From Ignavibacteriota bacterium (lineage in GTDB: Bacteria > Bacteroidota > Ignavibacteria > Ignavibacteriales > Melioribacteraceae): a stretch of 64,000 nucleotides of DNA. The translations under genes and the position numbers were made by a program. The notes beneath the pieces are model-generated. The model was not told the DNA's origin. It saw only the letters and a program-made list of their open reading frames with translations, and ran no database searches. Numbering within the stretch: the stretch's first letter is position 1; every line of letters begins with the position of its first letter. Location: positions 4,164,501 through 4,228,500 of the forward strand of contig JADJWT010000001.1 of NCBI GenBank assembly GCA_016716225.1. The letters are read 5' to 3'. Below are positions 10,416-19,171 of the stretch, in pieces.

Positions 10416-10465
10416 CGCAAGCTTCAGCTTGCGTTTTTATAGCCGCAGCTTAAAAGCTGCGGCTA
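10416..10465. repeat. Tandem REP-like palindromes (REPIN-like) between convergent genes
   Basis: Two adjacent perfect stem-loops: an 8-bp stem at 10416-10433 (CGCAAGCT, loop TC) and a 12-bp stem at 10440-10465 (TAGCCGCAGCTT, loop AA). They are GC-richer than their surroundings and fill the gap between the converging phosphohexomutase and DUF58 genes. The outer TAGC...GCTACATTT edge recurs at 19357-19385. This is the organisation of REP elements mobilised by Y1-type (RAYT) transposases in other genomes; no such transposase is in this window. It could also act as a bidirectional terminator. Confidence 0.7.
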
Positions 10466-10468
10466 CAT

Positions 10469-11374
10469 TTAATTTAGTCTTTGCCGTTTTTTGAAAAAAT
10501 TCATTAGGGCTAAATCATAAGATGAAGTTGTTTCTATCAAATTATAATCATAACCAAGTTTTGTACATCCGTTTTTAATTTCACTTAAGTAATTCTGCAT
10601 CGAATCATAATAAGATTTTTGAATTTGAATAGGCTGGGTTGTAATTTCTTCATTCGTTTCAATATCAACAAAAATCGAATCTTTTTCAAAATTGAATTTA
10701 ATTTCGCTTGGATCTAAAACATGGAAAATAATTACTTCATTTTTTTTGAAATAAAATTTCTTTAATGAATTTAAAATTTCTTCTGGGTTATCAAGAAAAT
10801 CCGAAATAATAATTACTAATCCACGTTTTGTAATTTTTTCCGCAATTGAATTTATTGAAGTAGAAGTTTTTGTTATGCTATTTGGAGTAAATTTTTCAAT
10901 CTCGGTAAGTAATTGTTTTAAATATGTTCTTTTAGATTTTGGCGATAAATAACTTTTAACTTCACTTGAATAAAGTGCCAATCCAACAGCATCTTGTTGT
11001 TTTAATAAAAGATATATAAAACTTGCAGCTAAAATTTTTGCATATTCAAATTTAGAAATTTCACTTTCTTTTTTATAATCCATTGATTTGCTTGTATCAA
11101 GAATTATGTGCGCTAAAAGATTTGTTTCTTCTTCATATTGCTTAATAAAATATTTTTCACTTTTTGCAAAAACTTTCCAATCTAAATTTTTAATTGAATC
11201 ACCTTGCATGTAAGGTCGGTGCTGACTAAACTCAACGCTGAAACCGTGGTAAGGACTTTTATGATATCCAACCATAAAACCTTCAACCACAGTTCTGGCT
11301 TTTAATTCAAGAGTTTTTAATTTTGCAATTACAGAAGGATTTAAAAGTTTAGAAAAATCATTTTGCTTTTTCAT
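10469..11374 (-). CDS. DUF58 (von Willebrand-like) protein
   Basis: About 301 aa. The ATG at 11374 is preferred over the overlapping TTG just before it. The middle region has the DUF58 hallmark GDSIKNLDWKVFAKSE, followed by a vWA-like fold with a DTSKSMDY metal-site motif (DxSxS) near residue 92 and IIISDFLDNPEE further on. No membrane segment is visible, so it is probably cytosolic. Family knowledge: DUF58 proteins usually sit beside MoxR AAA ATPases and Bat proteins and are thought to help assemble or activate complexes. No MoxR or Bat gene is seen here. It starts 5 bases after the TPR lipoprotein and is probably co-transcribed with it. Confidence 0.85.
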   Translation of the reverse strand: MKKQNDFSKLLNPSVIAKLKTLELKARTVVEGFMVGYHKSPYHGFSVEFSQHRPYMQGDSIKNLDWKVFAKSEKYFIKQYEEETNLLAHIILDTSKSMDYKKESEISKFEYAKILAASFIYLLLKQQDAVGLALYSSEVKSYLSPKSKRTYLKQLLTEIEKFTPNSITKTSTSINSIAEKITKRGLVIIISDFLDNPEEILNSLKKFYFKKNEVIIFHVLDPSEIKFNFEKDSIFVDIETNEEITTQPIQIQKSYYDSMQNYLSEIKNGCTKLGYDYNLIETTSSYDLALMNFFKKRQRLN

Positions 11375-11379
11375 CAAAT

Positions 11380-11883
11380 TTATAAAACGTTTTGATTTCT
11401 CAAAATATCTTCCGGCGCTCTGCCTAAATTTTTTAATTCCATTTTTGCATCATCAGCCAAATCTCCATTCGGAAATTTTTCCAAATATAATTTGTAAGTT
11501 TTTTCTGCTAACGGGAAATTTTTAATTTCATTCGCAAGAATAAAAGCCGACATAAAAATTGAGTTTTCTGCTAATTTAGAATTTGGATATTCTTCATAAA
11601 TTTTTTTGTATGATTCAACTGCTTTATTCAATGATTCCATTGGTTTTACATTTTTTATTACTTGACCTTGATAGAGTTTAGCAATTTCGAAAAGTGACGA
11701 GTCTGCAACATTACTTTGAGGATATTTACTAACAATTTCCTCAAATTTTACAACTGCTTCATCATACTTTGCTGATGTTATTAAGTTTCTTGCTTCATCA
11801 AAAATTTGTTTCTCGTTGTTTGAACTGCAAAATGCTAATGTAAATAAAGAAATTAGAAATAAAAGATTTTTAATTGATTTCAT
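11380..11883 (-). CDS. TPR-repeat lipoprotein
   Basis: A 167-aa protein with a lipoprotein signal peptide: a hydrophobic stretch followed by LAFCSS, with the lipid-modified Cys near residue 19. The mature part is built of tetratricopeptide-like helical repeats (AKYDEAVVKFEEIVSKYPQS, then YKKIYEEYPNSKLAENS and KLYLEKFPNGDLADDAK). These resemble BamD/YbgF-type TPRs, but the protein is shorter than BamD (about 240 aa), so it is not called as such. Likely a periplasm-facing scaffold anchored to a membrane. It is upstream of and nearly contiguous with the DUF58 gene. Confidence 0.8.
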   Translation of the reverse strand: MKSIKNLLFLISLFTLAFCSSNNEKQIFDEARNLITSAKYDEAVVKFEEIVSKYPQSNVADSSLFEIAKLYQGQVIKNVKPMESLNKAVESYKKIYEEYPNSKLAENSIFMSAFILANEIKNFPLAEKTYKLYLEKFPNGDLADDAKMELKNLGRAPEDILRNQNVL

Positions 11884-11965
11884 AAATTTTGCCTTGTGTA
11901 AAATTAGTAAACAAAAAAATTACGGAATGAATTTTATCAAAGTTTTGAGTTTTATGAAAGGAAAA

Positions 11966-12919
11966 TCAGTTTACGATTTTATCTTTTCTAGCTGAAGTTT
12001 TTATTTCGGAAATTTTATTTTTTGTTAAAATTTCATTTCCGGAAATTTCCATAAGTAAAATATTTGCACCAACTTCAAATAATTGCTTTTTTTCATTTCT
12101 ATCATAAAAATCAATTGAATCCGAGACAATAATATCTGATTTTCTTAATAAAATTCGTGTTACGGCAATAATTTTCTGCATCAACAAAATATTTGTTTTA
12201 TCAGCATTTTTGAATTTTGAATAGTAACGCGGTACAAACGGAGTATTGAAAATCATTTCCGGTTCGAGAGATTTTAAAAGCAATAAATCATTTACCAAAT
12301 CTTCTTGAGTCTGATTTGGAAGTCCTACAATATTTCCCGTGCAAATTTTATAACCTAAACGTTTTAGATATTTTAGATTATTAATTCTTTCCTCAAGTTT
12401 ATTATTTTTATTGAAAAAAGAAAAATTCTCGGAATTTGAAGAATTAAATTTCAGAAGATAATTATCGGCTCCGGCAAATTTCCAAGCGCGGTATTCATCA
12501 AAGCCTCTCTGAAGCAAATGAAGCGTAATTTGAATATCATGGTCTTTTTTAATTTTGTAAATTAAATAAGAAATCATATCGGTATCGTAATAACTATCGG
12601 AACCGGATTGCAATATTATATTTGAAATATCATTGCTGATTATTTTTTTAATTTTCACAAGAATTTCATCGGGCGAAAGTCTAAATCTTTCCGCAGAAAT
12701 ATTATCTTCGCGTAATTCGCAATAAAGGCAGTTGTTTTCGCAATTATTAGAAAATTGAATTGATGCTATTTTATTTGTAAATCTGCCTAAATAAAGTTCT
12801 TTTATCGCTCGAGATTTTTCAAAAAGAATAGATAAATCTTCTTTCGCTTCCAAATTTAAAAGAAAGATTATTTCTTCTTTTGTAATCTCTGTTTTATTTA
12901 AGATTTCTAACAAATTCAT
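11966..12919 (-). CDS. HydE-like radical SAM protein
   Basis: A 317-aa radical SAM enzyme of the BioB/HydE/PylB group. The cluster motif is NNCENNCLYC (CX3CX2C), followed by ELREDN...ERFRLSPDEI, which matches HydE (GLRRDN...RYR) better than BioB. Further HydE-like motifs are YRAWKFAGADNYLL, NLKYLKRLGYKICTGNIVGLP and the PFVPR segment. Known role of HydE: it helps build the diiron cofactor of [FeFe] hydrogenase. Neither HydF, HydG nor a hydrogenase is present in the window, so the true function is open. The downstream lipoprotein is 82 bases away. Confidence 0.75.
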   Translation of the reverse strand: MNLLEILNKTEITKEEIIFLLNLEAKEDLSILFEKSRAIKELYLGRFTNKIASIQFSNNCENNCLYCELREDNISAERFRLSPDEILVKIKKIISNDISNIILQSGSDSYYDTDMISYLIYKIKKDHDIQITLHLLQRGFDEYRAWKFAGADNYLLKFNSSNSENFSFFNKNNKLEERINNLKYLKRLGYKICTGNIVGLPNQTQEDLVNDLLLLKSLEPEMIFNTPFVPRYYSKFKNADKTNILLMQKIIAVTRILLRKSDIIVSDSIDFYDRNEKKQLFEVGANILLMEISGNEILTKNKISEIKTSARKDKIVN

Positions 12920-13328
12920 TTAATTATACAAATTATACGCTTAGTAAAAACATCAAGAAATATACCAGTAAATGATTTATCTGAATTAATTATCAAACTT
13001 TACAAATTATTAATTTTGTGCAAAAAATATTTTTTTTAGAATGAATTTTCTGAATGATAATAAAAAATTAAATTTTTAATTGAGTTTGGTTTTTATGTAA
13101 GAATATTTCGTTTTTGGTTAAAAATAAAATTCTTCTTCTCAAGAATTTATCCAGATATTATACAATAAAAATTTTTAAAAGGGTTTTGTTAAAATGAAGT
13201 GTGTACTTTATTTTGAAATTTGAGATTTGAATTTTGATATTTTTTTATTCTATTTCCTAAAAAAGAGAATTTAGATAGGTAATCTTTTTTATTTAAGAAA
13301 ATTAAGACAACTTTATACTATAAAATTT
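12920..13328. other. AT-rich gene-free stretch
   Basis: About 410 bases upstream of the HydE-like gene and downstream of the LD-carboxypeptidase. It is extremely AT-rich, with no credible reading frame, tRNA or strong stem-loop. It must contain the HydE-like gene promoter, but I cannot pick one with confidence. Confidence 0.5.
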
Positions 13329-14270
13329 TTATAAAACTGCACTTTCCGGAATTTCTACAAATGATCTCGTTGCATTCAAAATACAATTTATGCCGAACGG
13401 AATTGTTAGATTTTCTTTTATATGTCCGTGGTTAAAACTATAAATTACCGGAATCTTTAATTTTGCAAAATAATTTTCAATTACTTCATTCAAAGTTATA
13501 TGATTTTCTTCAGATTTTTTTTCGTAACAATCGACAAATCTACCTAAAATAATACCTTTTACATTTTTAAAAATTTTTGCCAATTTAAGCTGATTTAACA
13601 TTCTATCAACTCTGTAAGGTTCTTCGCCAATTTCTTCAATAAGCAAAATTGAATTTTTTAATTCCGGAAAATATTCGGTTCCCATAAGTGAAATTAATAA
13701 CGATAAATTTCCGCCAAGAATTTTTCCTTCTGCTCTTCCAGAATTTAGAATAAAGAATTTCTCATTTCTCGGGTTATGAAGTTTACCAATTTTCTTTGTT
13801 GAAGTTAGAACTTTCCAAAAATTTTCTTCTGCAAATTCATTTATTTCTCCGGAAAAATCGCTTGCAACCATTGGTCCGGCAAATGTTACTAATCCCGTTT
13901 TATTAAAAATTGATAATTGTAAAGCTGTAATATCACTGTAGCCGACAAATATTTTGGGATTTTTTTTAACAATATTGAAATCAATTTTTTCCAATAATCT
14001 TCCGGAACCATAACCTCCGCGAACACAAAAAATTGCTTTTACATTTTTATCAGCAAACATTTCGTGAAAATCATCTAATCTTTCTTTATCCGTTCCAGCT
14101 AAATATCCATGTTTTTTACCAACATTTTTACCGATTTTTGTACGATACCCTAACTTTTCTAAATAATTTACTCCGTTTTGAATTGCGTCTAAATTATTTG
14201 GAGTTGATGCCGGAGAAATTATTCCGATTAAATCATTTTGCAGAAGTTTTTTAGGTTTTATTGTTTTCAT
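13329..14270 (-). CDS. ldcA: LD-carboxypeptidase (peptidase S66)
   Basis: A 313-aa S66 serine peptidase. The nucleophile motif GYSDIT is near residue 111. The Glu of the triad lies in LLIEEIGEEPYRVDRML near 211, and the His in NHGHIKENLTIPFG near 280. RGGYGSGR near residue 80 is also typical. The family cleaves the L,D bond of peptidoglycan tetrapeptides during recycling; the MccF-like subgroup acts on microcin. There is no signal peptide, which fits cytoplasmic recycling. It stands alone, about 100 bases after the acyltransferase, in the same direction. Confidence 0.88.
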   Translation of the reverse strand: MKTIKPKKLLQNDLIGIISPASTPNNLDAIQNGVNYLEKLGYRTKIGKNVGKKHGYLAGTDKERLDDFHEMFADKNVKAIFCVRGGYGSGRLLEKIDFNIVKKNPKIFVGYSDITALQLSIFNKTGLVTFAGPMVASDFSGEINEFAEENFWKVLTSTKKIGKLHNPRNEKFFILNSGRAEGKILGGNLSLLISLMGTEYFPELKNSILLIEEIGEEPYRVDRMLNQLKLAKIFKNVKGIILGRFVDCYEKKSEENHITLNEVIENYFAKLKIPVIYSFNHGHIKENLTIPFGINCILNATRSFVEIPESAVL

Positions 14271-14374
14271 ATGAAATCTTTCAAAAAAATTTGTTGAATA
14301 TATAAAAACTTAAACCTTTTTCCAAAGTTTGATTTGAGTTTAGATAACAAAGATTTTTTAAAAAAATGTAGATT

Positions 14375-15178
14375 TCACAAAATTAAATCCGTTCTACCCC
14401 ATTCTACAAATTTAGTTTTTATAAAATTTAGCACAAATTCATGTTGATCGTTTCCGTTTCCTTCAACATTTATCGGTTCGCCAAATTCAAAATGAACTTT
14501 TTTACTAACGTCAATTTTACCTAATTCTTTAATTAATTTTCCATTTCCCCAAGCATCAGTAATCAATGCCAAGGGAATTACTGGAACATTATTTTTCTTT
14601 GCTAATTTAACACCAAGCGAATTAAATGCAGATTTATCAAAATATGCTGTTCTTGTTTTTTGAGGAAAAATAATTATTGATCTGCCTTTTTGAAGATTTT
14701 CCGAACCTTCATCCATTACAATTTTTAAATCTTCACGTGGATTTGTTCTTCCAACAATAATTGGATGTCGAGCAGCAGCAACTGGTCCGAATAATGGAAA
14801 ATCTACCAATTCCTTTTTAATAACGAAAATTACCGGTTTAATTGGCTGAATAAATGAAGGTAAAAGCAAAGTTTCCATTGTGCTCATGTGATTTCCAATT
14901 ATAACAGACGGACCTTCAAAACTTGATAAATTTTTCATTCCTTTAACGGTAATTTTTATTCCGATACTTTCAACCGCATGTAAAACAGCTAAGGAAGATG
15001 CAACCCAATTATATCTATCATATATATTTTTCTTTGTCTGACCATTTGCAAATTTTACAACTTTAATTAATCTTGAGTAAAAAAGTAAAGAAGATAAAAA
15101 AGGTTCTTTTAAATTTGGATTAGTAAAATATTCGTCAGATTTAGCAAGTATTTCCGGATAGTCAGAATAGTTTTTCAT
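14375..15178 (-). CDS. PlsC-like lysophospholipid acyltransferase with atypical motifs
   Basis: A 267-aa acyltransferase. Block I reads NHMSTMETLL, an H-X4-E arrangement instead of the usual H-X4-D. Block III reads FPQKTRT instead of FPEGTRS. Block IV (VPVIPLALI) is conventional. An amphipathic or hydrophobic segment precedes block I. The family transfers acyl chains to lysophosphatidate or related acceptors at the inner membrane. The altered catalytic Asp to Glu and lost Gly suggest a divergent subfamily whose acceptor could differ. ATG at 15178. No partner gene. Confidence 0.75.
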   Translation of the reverse strand: MKNYSDYPEILAKSDEYFTNPNLKEPFLSSLLFYSRLIKVVKFANGQTKKNIYDRYNWVASSLAVLHAVESIGIKITVKGMKNLSSFEGPSVIIGNHMSTMETLLLPSFIQPIKPVIFVIKKELVDFPLFGPVAAARHPIIVGRTNPREDLKIVMDEGSENLQKGRSIIIFPQKTRTAYFDKSAFNSLGVKLAKKNNVPVIPLALITDAWGNGKLIKELGKIDVSKKVHFEFGEPINVEGNGNDQHEFVLNFIKTKFVEWGRTDLIL

Positions 15179-15274
15179 TTTTTATTCCATCTAAAAATTG
15201 AAATGTAATTTTATAAAAAATTATGAAAATGAAAAGAATAAATGTTAGTAAGAAATTTGGTTTGTATAAAATAA

Positions 15275-15300
15275 AAAAGCCTTGAAGATTCAAGGCTTTT
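15275..15300 (-). terminator. Intrinsic terminator of the tRNA cluster
   Basis: AAAAGCCTTGA and TCAAGGCTTTT pair around a 4-base loop immediately after the CCA end of tRNA-Glu. On the minus strand the stem is followed by a T-rich run. It fits termination of the four-tRNA transcript. Confidence 0.8.
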
Positions 15301-15302
15301 GG

Positions 15303-15374
15303 TGACCCCAAGGGGATTCGAACCCCTATTACCGCCGTGAAAGGGCGAGGTCCTAACCATTAGACGATGGGGCC
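15303..15374 (-). tRNA. tRNA-Glu (anticodon UUC)
   Basis: A complete cloverleaf on the minus strand: acceptor GGCCCCA paired with TGGGGTC (one G-U), anticodon loop CTTTCAC, and T-arm GGTTCGAATCC. An encoded CCA follows at 15300-15302. It is the last member of the Pro-Arg-His-Glu cluster. Confidence 0.95.
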
Positions 15375-15387
15375 AAAATTTTTTGTG

Positions 15388-15462
15388 GGTGAGCGATGGG
15401 ATTTGAACCCATGACCTTCTGGGCCACAACCAGACGTTCTAACCAACTGAACTACGCCCACC
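15388..15462 (-). tRNA. tRNA-His (anticodon GUG)
   Basis: The anticodon stem TCTGG/CCAGA encloses the loop TTGTGGC. The acceptor begins with the extra 5' G typical of tRNA-His, opposite C73. T-arm GGTTCAAATCC. CCA is not encoded. It sits 13 bases from tRNA-Glu. Confidence 0.95.
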
Positions 15463-15499
15463 ATGAAATTTTCCAATAATATTATTATTGTTTTTCATG

Positions 15500-15573
15500 T
15501 ACGCCCGAGTGGAATCGAACCACTAACCTACAGCTTAGAAGGCTGTTGCTCTATCCGATTGAGCTACGGGCGC
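15500..15573 (-). tRNA. tRNA-Arg (anticodon UCU)
   Basis: Acceptor GCGCCCG pairs with CGGGCGT with a terminal G-U. The anticodon stem ACAGC/GCTGT holds the loop CTTCTAA. T-arm GGTTCGATTCC. It reads AGA codons, which are common in this AT-rich DNA. Confidence 0.95.
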
Positions 15574-15599
15574 ATACAGTTTCCTAAGCTTTGCTCGAG

Positions 15600-15674
15600 T
15601 CGGGGCGGCGGGATTCGAACCTGCGACCTCCTGCTCCCAAAGCAGGCGCGCTAACCGGACTACGCTACGCCCCG
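15600..15674 (-). tRNA. tRNA-Pro (anticodon UGG)
   Basis: Acceptor CGGGGCG/CGCCCCG, anticodon loop TTTGGGA in the stem CTGC/GCAG, and T-arm GGTTCGAATCC. It is the first gene of the minus-strand tRNA cluster. The 223 bases upstream, to the start of the ABC permease gene, form the divergent promoter region. Confidence 0.95.
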
Positions 15675-15897
15675 TTTACTGCCCATAAAAAAATTTTCAT
15701 CAACTAAAGAACATTAAAAAATTAAGAAGCTAAATCTATATTTTTATTACTTTAATGTCAATTATCTTGCCAAATTTTTATGATTAAATGTTAAATTTAT
15801 GTCTATATTTATTTTCAAAAAATCATATTCTGTGCAATTTTCAAACTTTTGCAGAATTTTTTACAAATTAAAATCGAAATTACTTCCATAAAATTAA

Positions 15898-17118
15898 ATG
15901 AATTTTTCATTTCAAATTGCTAACAGATATATTAGATCTAAAAAGGGATCAAGGTTTTTATCGCTTATTTCTGTTATTACAATTGGCGGAATTACACTTG
16001 GTGTTGCAGTATTAATTATTGCAATTTCAATTTTAAATGGATTTGACAAAACCGTAGGTGAAAATATCATAAAATTTAATTCGCATTTAAATATTAGCGG
16101 ATTTGGTTCAAAAAATTTGAAAAATTTTAAGGAAATTTCCGAATCCATAAAAAATGAATTGAAAGGAAAATATTCAACATTTTCTCCATACATTTCTCAA
16201 AAAGTGCTAATTACAAAAAAAGATTTTACAGACGGAATTATTCTAACCGGAATTGACTCAAGTTTTGCAGAACAATCGTTAAGAAAAATTTTAATTGATG
16301 GAATTTTAGATTTATCATCAAATAATTATAATGTGATAATAGGAAAGAAACTTGCTGGAAATTTAAAAGTTAATGTTGGTGATTTCATCAATATTATTTC
16401 TCTCAAAAATGATGAAGTTCCCTCTTTAACAAATTTTCCAACAATTGAACAATTTAAAATTTCCGGAATTTACGAAAGCGGAATGGCTGAGTATGATGAT
16501 ATTTATGCATATATAAATTTTGAAACAGCAAAATCTTTGTTTGAAATTAATGATGAAATAAGCGGTTATAATATAAATGTAAAAAATATTACTGAGATAG
16601 ATTCTTTAAGTGAAAAATTGCAAAATATTTTACCTTATCCACATTATGTAAGAACTTATCGCGAAATTAATAAACATATTTTTACTTGGCTTGAACTTCA
16701 GCAAAAGCCTATTCCGATAGTGCTTGGCTTAATTATAATTGTTGCAATTTTTAATATTGTTGGAGCTTTGTTAATGTTGATAATCCAGAAAACAGAAGCA
16801 ATCGGAGTTTTAAAATCAATGGGTGCAAAGCAAAAACAAATTATTCAAATTTTTATTTTTCAAGGATTATTTCTTGCCGGCGTTGGAATTTTATTAGGAA
16901 ATTTTCTAGCTTTTTTTCTTAGTTGGATTCAAAACACTTTTAAAATAATATCGCTTCCATCTCAAATTTATTATTTATCAAGTGTACCAATTTTTATTGA
17001 TATAAAAGTTTATCTGCTAATTTCAATTTTGGGAATTACATTGGCTTTTTTTGCTTCGTTAATTCCAAGTTATATTGCATCACGAATTCAACCAATTAAA
17101 GCAATTAAATTCAATTAA
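15898..17118 (+). CDS. LolC/LolE-type ABC transporter permease
   Basis: A 406-aa permease of the lipoprotein-releasing type. An N-terminal membrane helix (residues 20-48, ending SILNGFDKTVG) is followed by a periplasmic MacB-like domain to about residue 265. Three membrane helices then make up the FtsX-like domain, with the coupling motif KTEAIGVLKSMGA near residue 298. Family role: extracts lipoproteins from the inner membrane for delivery to LolA. It is followed after one base by a second permease and then the ATPase, giving the LolC-LolE-LolD order. Which permease corresponds to C and which to E is uncertain. Confidence 0.87.
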   Translation: MNFSFQIANRYIRSKKGSRFLSLISVITIGGITLGVAVLIIAISILNGFDKTVGENIIKFNSHLNISGFGSKNLKNFKEISESIKNELKGKYSTFSPYISQKVLITKKDFTDGIILTGIDSSFAEQSLRKILIDGILDLSSNNYNVIIGKKLAGNLKVNVGDFINIISLKNDEVPSLTNFPTIEQFKISGIYESGMAEYDDIYAYINFETAKSLFEINDEISGYNINVKNITEIDSLSEKLQNILPYPHYVRTYREINKHIFTWLELQQKPIPIVLGLIIIVAIFNIVGALLMLIIQKTEAIGVLKSMGAKQKQIIQIFIFQGLFLAGVGILLGNFLAFFLSWIQNTFKIISLPSQIYYLSSVPIFIDIKVYLLISILGITLAFFASLIPSYIASRIQPIKAIKFN

Positions 17119-17119
17119 T

Positions 17120-18346
17120 ATGTTTGAATATTTTATAGCAAAAAAGTATTTACGATCTAAACACAGTTTGAATTTTATTTCCGTGATTTCCATAATTTCT
17201 ACAATAGGAGTTACAATTGGCGTTGCGGCATTAATAATTGTGCTTTCCGTATTCAATGGATTTGGTTCACTCGTTACAAAAATGCTAGTAAACTTTGATC
17301 CGCATTTACGAATAACTTCACTTTCTGAAAATCAAAATAATTTAGTTGAAGTTCAAACTTTTCTGTCAAAATCAGAAATTGTTAAATCATTTTCACCTTT
17401 TGCGGAAGGCAAGATTTTGTTGATGAAAAATAATTCAATGGAAATTTTAAATTTAAAAGGAATTGATATTTCGGATTCTTCCAATTTAAGCAGATTAAAT
17501 TCCCAAGTAAAAATTGGCGAATTAAATCTCTCGAAAGAAAATAACATTGATAAAATTATTTTAAGTTTGCCGATTGCGCTCCGTCTATCTGTAAGAATTG
17601 GTGATACAATTTTTGCAACTTCGGCAAATCAAATAAAAAAAACAATTACCAGAATGACAATTCCCCAAACGAAAAGATTAATTGTAAATGGAATTTATGA
17701 AATAAATAATAAACAATATGCTTTAGAATATGCGTTTACTGCGTTAGAATCAGCACAACAAATCCTTGGAATGAAAAAAAATATATCCGGAGTTGAAGTA
17801 ATACTTGAGGATTTGGATAAATCCGAAAATCTAAAAGAAGAAATTCTTACAAATTTTAGAAACAATAATTTGGATATTTTCACTTGGTACGATATGCATA
17901 AAGATTTATACCGAGTAATGTTATTGGAAAGATGGGCGGCTTATTTATTACTTTCTCTTATTATTGCTGTTGCGGTTTTTAATATTTTAAGCTCGTTAAC
18001 AATGTCTGTTTATGAAAAGAAAAAAGACATTGGAATTTTACGTTCGATGGGGGTTACAAGTAATTCTATAAAAAAAATATTTATGTTCGAAGGAATTTTA
18101 ATTGGTGTTTTGGGCACAATGTTTGGATTGTTTTTTGGATTATTAGTTTGTTATCTTCAAATAAATTTTAATTTGTACACACTTGATGCGAGCAAATTTG
18201 TTATTGATACACTGCCGGTTGAAGTAAGACTCAGCGATATTTTTGCAGTTTCAATTATGTCATTATTGTTAACTTTTTTTGCTTCAAAATATCCGGCAAA
18301 CAAAGCTTTAAAAACAAAGATTATTGATGCTTTAAAATGGGAATAA
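17120..18346 (+). CDS. LolC/LolE-type ABC transporter permease (second copy)
   Basis: About 408 aa from the ATG at 17120. The open frame extends further upstream into the first permease, but this ATG starts one base after that gene's stop and aligns with the first permease (MFEYFIAKKYLRSKHSLNF). The topology is the same: N-terminal helix with VLSVFNGFGSLV, large periplasmic domain, then three C-terminal helices with the coupling motif YEKKKDIGILRSMGV. It forms a heterodimer with the preceding permease in the family model. It ends six bases before the ATPase gene. Confidence 0.87.
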   Translation: MFEYFIAKKYLRSKHSLNFISVISIISTIGVTIGVAALIIVLSVFNGFGSLVTKMLVNFDPHLRITSLSENQNNLVEVQTFLSKSEIVKSFSPFAEGKILLMKNNSMEILNLKGIDISDSSNLSRLNSQVKIGELNLSKENNIDKIILSLPIALRLSVRIGDTIFATSANQIKKTITRMTIPQTKRLIVNGIYEINNKQYALEYAFTALESAQQILGMKKNISGVEVILEDLDKSENLKEEILTNFRNNNLDIFTWYDMHKDLYRVMLLERWAAYLLLSLIIAVAVFNILSSLTMSVYEKKKDIGILRSMGVTSNSIKKIFMFEGILIGVLGTMFGLFFGLLVCYLQINFNLYTLDASKFVIDTLPVEVRLSDIFAVSIMSLLLTFFASKYPANKALKTKIIDALKWE

Positions 18347-18352
18347 ATTTTA

Positions 18353-19024
18353 ATGGAAATTTTAATAGCTGAAAACTTAATTAAATATTATAGAAAGGGA
18401 CAAGAAACAATTAAAGTTTTAGATAATGTTTCCTTATCCATAAATCAAAATGAAATAACAATGATTGTTGGAGCAAGTGGAGCCGGTAAAAGTACACTCC
18501 TCCATATTTTAAGCGGATTGGATAAACCGGATAGTGGCGAAGTAATTATTGATTCAAAAAATATTTTTAATTTTTCTGAAAATGAAGTTGCCAATTTTAG
18601 AAATAAATCGATAGGATTTATTTATCAATTTCATCATCTTCTGCCGGAATTTACTGCTCTTGAAAATGTTGCAATTGCATTAATGATTAACGGAACATCA
18701 AAAAAAGAAGCTTTATCAAAAAGTTTAGATTTTCTGAAATTAGTCGGTTTAGAAAACAGAAAAAATCATCAACCTGCTGAATTAAGTGGCGGCGAACAAC
18801 AAAGAGTTGCGATTGCAAGAGCTTTGGTAAATAATCCAAAAATAATTTTTGCAGATGAACCAACCGGAAATCTTGATTCAAAAAATAGTGAAATGATTCA
18901 CCAACTTTTTCTTGAATTAAAAAATAAACTAAATATTACTTTGCTAATTGTAACTCATAATCCGGAATTGGTTAAGCTTGCAGATAGAGTTTTGGAAATG
19001 AAAGACGGGAATGTTATTGGATAA
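18353..19024 (+). CDS. lolD: LolD-type ABC transporter ATP-binding protein
   Basis: A 223-aa ABC ATPase with all motifs: Walker A GASGAGKST, Q-loop in FIYQFHHLLPEF, signature LSGGEQQRVAIARAL, Walker B IIFADEPTGNLD and the switch His in IVTHNPEL. The FHHLLPEFTALENV segment is typical of LolD/MacB-type ATPases. It powers the two permeases encoded immediately upstream on the same strand. Confidence 0.9.
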   Translation: MEILIAENLIKYYRKGQETIKVLDNVSLSINQNEITMIVGASGAGKSTLLHILSGLDKPDSGEVIIDSKNIFNFSENEVANFRNKSIGFIYQFHHLLPEFTALENVAIALMINGTSKKEALSKSLDFLKLVGLENRKNHQPAELSGGEQQRVAIARALVNNPKIIFADEPTGNLDSKNSEMIHQLFLELKNKLNITLLIVTHNPELVKLADRVLEMKDGNVIG

Positions 19025-19034
19025 TTTACGTTTT

Positions 19035-19080
19035 GTCATCCCAAACCTGACTGCCGTCAGGCAAGTTTTATTTCGGGATC
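19035..19080. repeat. Nested palindromic repeat
   Basis: Outer imperfect arms (TCATCCCAAA and TTTCGGGATC) surround an inner perfect stem (CCTGAC, loop TGCC, GTCAGG, 19046-19061). It is GC-richer than its surroundings, lies just after lolD, and looks like one dispersed palindrome inserted into another. Only one copy is in this window. Confidence 0.5.
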
Positions 19081-19128
19081 ATATCGAAAATTATGCAAAT
19101 ACTTTTTTGGAATATATTCTGTAAAAAA

Positions 19129-19149
19129 ATGCCGGAATTTATCCGGCAT
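19129..19149 (-). terminator. Intrinsic terminator of the second FG-GAP gene
   Basis: ATGCCGGA and TCCGGCAT form a perfect 8-bp stem around ATTTA. On the minus strand a run of seven T follows, so it should stop transcription of the gene ending at 19172. Confidence 0.85.
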
Positions 19150-19171
19150 TCATTTAAATAAAAATTAAATT

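Noticed and set aside
15211..15654. Reading frames across the four tRNA genes
   Set aside because: They are translations of tRNA sequence and its flanks; the cloverleafs fully explain this stretch.
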